Shown: positions 61,198-64,000 of the stretch, one piece after another
Layout of the letters: each line of letters starts with the position of its first letter
Numbering within the stretch: position 1 is the stretch's first letter
Assembly: GCF_003335505.1 (NCBI RefSeq)
Contig: NZ_QPEX01000011.1
Coordinates: forward strand, 1-64,000
Direction of reading: 5' to 3'
Length of the DNA: 64,000 nt
Source: Bremerella cremea
GTDB taxonomy: Bacteria; Planctomycetota; Planctomycetia; Pirellulales; Pirellulaceae
Program-made: the position numbers and the translations under genes
Notes under the pieces: model-generated
What the model saw: only the letters and a program-made list of their open reading frames with translations
What the model was told of the DNA's origin: nothing
Database searches by the model: none

Positions 61198-62460
61198 ATG
61201 CCACAAGTCCCCACATTCTCAACTTCGCGCCAGGAGATCGCCGGCGTCAGCGTTACGCAGCTTGCCGCCGAGTTCGGCACCCCCACTTACGTTTACGACG
61301 CCGCTAAAATCATTGAACGGATCCACGATCTGTCTGCGTTCGATGTGGTTCGTTATGCCCAAAAGGCCTGCTCGAATCTGGCCGTTTTGAAACTGGTTCG
61401 GGAACATGGCGTTGTTGTGGACGCAGTTAGTGCCTGGGAAATCCGCCGTGCATTGGCTGCCGGGTTCGACAAGCATGGCGACCCGCCACCGATTGTCTAC
61501 ACAGCCGATATCTTCGATCGCGAAGCCCTTGAACTTTGCGTCGAACATGGCCTGCACGTCAACTGCGGCTCGCCTGATATGATTCGCCAGCTGGGCGAAA
61601 TGGCCCCAGGCCGCGAGATCACCTTGCGAATCAACCCTGGCTTCGGTCACGGTCACAGCCAAAAGACCAACACCGGTGGTCAACAATCGAAGCACGGTAT
61701 CTGGCACGAACAGCTCAGCAACTGCTTGATGCTGGCCGATGCCAACGGTCTGCAGATTACCGGGCTGCACATGCACATCGGCAGCGGGACCGACCTGCAT
61801 CATCTTTCCCAGGTATGCGATGCCATGGAAAAAGCGGCCCTGGAAGTTGGCCGCAGCATCAAAACCATCAGCGCCGGGGGTGGCCTGCCGGTTCCGTACA
61901 ACAGCGAGCAAACCTACGTCGACCTCGATAAGTACTTCGAGCTGTGGGATGCGACTCGCAAGCGTTTGGAAGAGGCGTTCGGTCATTCTCTCTCGCTTGA
62001 AATCGAACCAGGCCGTTACCTGTCGGCTGAAGCTGGATACCTCATCGCCGAGATCCGCGCTGTTAAGGAAATGGGGACCAACCTCTTCTACGTCGCCGAC
62101 GCTGGGTTCAACAACCTGGCCCGACCGATCATGTATGGGGCTTATCATCCAATCTCGGTCGCCCGCAAAGATGGTCAGGCATTAGAAGCCACCAACGACG
62201 TGATCGTCGGTGGGCCGCTCTGTGAATCTGGCGACATCTTCACGCAGGAAGAAGGGGGCTTCGTTAGTGCCCGTAAGCTTCCTCCGGCCACAATTGGCGA
62301 TCTGCTGGTAATCGAATGTGCCGGCGCGTACGGCTACTGCATGAGTTCCAATTACAACTCGAAACCACTGGCCGCCGAAGTGATGATCGAGGACGGCAAG
62401 GCCCGCGTTATTCGTCGCCGCCAGACGTTCGAAGGCTTCATCGCCGACGAAATGGTTTAG
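61198..62460 (+). CDS. lysA: Diaminopimelate decarboxylase
   Basis: A 420-residue PLP enzyme of the alanine-racemase-like fold III that decarboxylates meso-diaminopimelate to lysine. K56 in YAQKACSN binds PLP; HMHIGSGTD, the glycine-rich SAGGGLPVPY, EPGRYLSAEAGY and CESGD (substrate and dimer contact Cys) are all present. The start is uncertain: ATG at 61198 was taken, with an ATG at 61186 and a GTG at 61141 also open. The CYTH gene follows 28 bases after the stop. Confidence 0.93.
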   Translation: MPQVPTFSTSRQEIAGVSVTQLAAEFGTPTYVYDAAKIIERIHDLSAFDVVRYAQKACSNLAVLKLVREHGVVVDAVSAWEIRRALAAGFDKHGDPPPIVYTADIFDREALELCVEHGLHVNCGSPDMIRQLGEMAPGREITLRINPGFGHGHSQKTNTGGQQSKHGIWHEQLSNCLMLADANGLQITGLHMHIGSGTDLHHLSQVCDAMEKAALEVGRSIKTISAGGGLPVPYNSEQTYVDLDKYFELWDATRKRLEEAFGHSLSLEIEPGRYLSAEAGYLIAEIRAVKEMGTNLFYVADAGFNNLARPIMYGAYHPISVARKDGQALEATNDVIVGGPLCESGDIFTQEEGGFVSARKLPPATIGDLLVIECAGAYGYCMSSNYNSKPLAAEVMIEDGKARVIRRRQTFEGFIADEMV

Positions 62461-62488
62461 TAACCCTAGGCAGGAATCGATCTCTCTT

Positions 62489-62998
62489 ATGCCCCGTAAT
62501 ATCGAAATCAAGGCCCGACTCCTCAGGCGATCCGACGTGGAAGATCGGATCGTCCCCTTGGCGGACTCCGGCCCGGTGGTGCTAGAGCAGGTCGATCACT
62601 TCTACCGTGTGCCGGAAGGGCGTTTAAAACTACGAGAGATCAACGGCGAACATGCCGAGTTGATCTTTTACCGCCGCCAAGATTCAGCCGGTCCGAAAAC
62701 CTCCCACTATCGCCGCGTCCCCATTTCGCATCCAGAATCACTGGAGGCACTGCTGACCGATGCCCTGCAATTGATTGGCTTGGTCAAGAAAACGCGGACC
62801 CTTTACCTGATCGGGCAAACTCGCATCCATTTAGATGAAGTCGAAGACCTGGGAAGCTACCTCGAACTAGAAGTCGTGCTCGACGACGACCAGTCCGAGA
62901 TCGTTGGCCAAGCGATCGCCAAGGATCTGATGGCGACGCTCGGGATATCTGAAGACGATTTGGTCGCAGGGGCGTACATCGATCACCTGGGGGCCTAA
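62489..62998 (+). CDS. CYTH-domain protein (class IV cyclase/triphosphatase-like)
   Basis: A 169-residue CYTH protein. NIEIKARL (the ExExK motif in the form IEIK), GRLKLREING, RRVPI, KKTRTLYLIGQTRIHLDEVE and LGSYLELEVVL line the eight-stranded tunnel with charged residues that bind triphosphates and metal. CYTH proteins include thiamine/inorganic triphosphatases and CyaB adenylate cyclases; which applies cannot be told. Positioned 28 bases after lysA, probably co-transcribed. Confidence 0.85.
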   Translation: MPRNIEIKARLLRRSDVEDRIVPLADSGPVVLEQVDHFYRVPEGRLKLREINGEHAELIFYRRQDSAGPKTSHYRRVPISHPESLEALLTDALQLIGLVKKTRTLYLIGQTRIHLDEVEDLGSYLELEVVLDDDQSEIVGQAIAKDLMATLGISEDDLVAGAYIDHLGA

Positions 62999-63106
62999 AA
63001 AGGTCAAACTGTCCACTTCTGGCTTGCGCAAGTTAGAGCTAAAGGCATGCTGGCGAAGACGACGGCACGGCACCTGTTTTACTCTTCCTCATCCCCAAAT
63101 CGAAAG

Positions 63107-63991
63107 CTACGCGGTGGCATCTTCCCGCCGCAAGATCTCTAGCAAACCAGACTGCGGCGCGGTGACCGTGCGGTGGCGGTTCCAAGCGGCGCAAATCGTA
63201 CGATAAGGCTGAAATTTCCGAAGCGGACGGTAGGCAATTGTTTTATCAGCAGGATCAATCGCCATCTCTGGCAGCAACGAGATCCCCAGCCCCAAACGAA
63301 TCATCTCTTGAATCGTCGAGATCTGGGCGCTTTCGCAGACAACGTGCGGCTGGAACTCTTGCTGGCGGCAGAAGCCCAGGATCTGTTCTCCCAGGCAGTG
63401 GACTTCATGCAGCAGCACGAACGCCTCTTGGCGAACCTGGCTGAAAGAAACCGACGGTTTCTCGGCCAGCGGGTGGGCAGGGGGCATCGCTACCAGCAGC
63501 GATTCGCGAAACAACGGCTCGACCTCTAACCGCTGGTCTTCGATTGGCAAGGCCATGATTGCCACATCAAGCGTACCTTTTAGCAGCCGTTCTAAGAGGT
63601 GATCGGTGTAGTCTTCCACAATCGTGAGCGTGACCTGAGGCAACGCTTCGCGGAAGTGGCAGATGATTTGCGGCAAGAGAAACGGAGCAATCGTGGGTAA
63701 AGCTCCTAGCCGTAGTGAGACCGCTTCCGGCCCCTCTGGCTGTTTGAACCAGCCTTCTGCCGAATCGACTTCTTTTAATATCCGACGAGCCCGAGGCAGT
63801 AGTTCCTTCCCCGAGTCGGTCAGCACGACGCTACGCCCGAGACGATCTAACAGTCGCGTTCCCAGTTCGCGTTCCAGCTTAGCGATTTGCTGGCTAAGCG
63901 ACGGCTGGGTCACGAGGCACTGCTCGGCCGCTCGGGTGAAGTTCTCGAGTTCGGCAACCGCAACGAAATACCTTAGCTGATGGATTTCCAT
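63107..63991 (-). CDS. oxyR: LysR-type regulator with OxyR cysteine pair
   Basis: A 294-residue LysR-family protein: N-terminal winged helix (LRYFVAVAELENFTRAAEQC, VTQPSLSQQIAKLERELG) and a C-terminal effector domain. From the ATG at 63991, C199 lies in HCLGEQ and C208 in LGFC, the same positions and spacing as the peroxide-sensing disulfide of E. coli OxyR. This strongly suggests a hydrogen-peroxide sensor. A GTG at 64000 would add three residues. The promoter and target are outside the window. Confidence 0.85.
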   Translation of the reverse strand: MEIHQLRYFVAVAELENFTRAAEQCLVTQPSLSQQIAKLERELGTRLLDRLGRSVVLTDSGKELLPRARRILKEVDSAEGWFKQPEGPEAVSLRLGALPTIAPFLLPQIICHFREALPQVTLTIVEDYTDHLLERLLKGTLDVAIMALPIEDQRLEVEPLFRESLLVAMPPAHPLAEKPSVSFSQVRQEAFVLLHEVHCLGEQILGFCRQQEFQPHVVCESAQISTIQEMIRLGLGISLLPEMAIDPADKTIAYRPLRKFQPYRTICAAWNRHRTVTAPQSGLLEILRREDATA

Positions 63992-64000
63992 AGGAAACAC

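Noticed and set aside
61219..62148. 309-codon frame on the minus strand
   Set aside because: Antisense to lysA, whose catalytic motifs are intact. Typical mirror frame of a GC-rich gene.
1..64000. CRISPR array, insertion sequence or prophage
   Set aside because: No evenly spaced direct repeats, no transposase or integrase motifs and no phage structural genes were seen on either strand.

Overview
The window reads as ordinary chromosome of a planctomycete, most likely Pirellulaceae (Blastopirellula/Bremerella-like). Grounds: two DUF1559 pseudopilin-type proteins with the H-x9-DG C-terminal motif, a PEP-CTERM exported protein, N-terminal NPYxSP/NPFxTP motifs on membrane proteins, CPxCG zinc-ribbon N-termini, many lone secreted genes, moderately high GC, and abundant short palindromic intergenic repeats. 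No rRNA, CRISPR array, insertion sequence or prophage is visible. Functional calls rest on motifs read by eye, without database searches.

Layout. 1-3.8 kb: 5' end of an exported-protein gene at the left edge, an ohr-ohrR organic peroxide module, two hypothetical genes. 4.2-7.9 kb: a three-gene inner-membrane operon, a MotA/TolQ/ExbB-type channel followed by two different ExbD-like coiled-coil proteins; only the second keeps the membrane Asp, which makes this the best candidate for an uncharacterised machine. 8-11 kb: PEP-CTERM protein, PH-like membrane protein, exported helical-repeat protein. 11.2-15.2 kb: tRNA-Gly(GCC), trigger factor, two tandem clpP genes. 15.4-22.5 kb: DUF3987-like protein without a P-loop, TPR and ankyrin proteins, DUF2007/zinc-ribbon protein, OprP-type porin, lipoprotein. 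22.8-28.1 kb: DegT aminotransferase, metallophosphatase, lactonase-type beta-propeller, di-haem propeller cytochrome. 28.2-31.6 kb: ethanolamine operon eutB-eutC-permease without microcompartment genes.

32.2-39.7 kb: two DUF1559 loci, esterase, nuclease, serine hydrolase and a His/Cys-rich exported protein. 39.7-42.2 kb: type II restriction-modification pair of the XhoI/PaeR7I family (predicted site CTCGAG) in visibly AT-richer DNA. 42.3-52.2 kb: small lipoprotein, DUF3307, zinc-ribbon proteins, a DUF255 thioredoxin-like protein, an S9 peptidase, and a local family of paralogous membrane proteins (three intact, one 32-codon remnant). 52.4-56.9 kb: ABC ATPase, FtsX-type permease and HlyD-type adaptor. 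57-64 kb: GNAT protein, infA, a secreted protein, lysA, a CYTH-domain protein, and a LysR regulator carrying the OxyR cysteine pair.

Most genes stand alone or in two- to three-gene operons with 4-base overlaps (ATGA/GTGA). Several starts were moved downstream of the longest frame on the basis of ribosome-binding sites and signal peptides. Intergenic DNA is rich in hairpins and dispersed palindromes that no gene explains.
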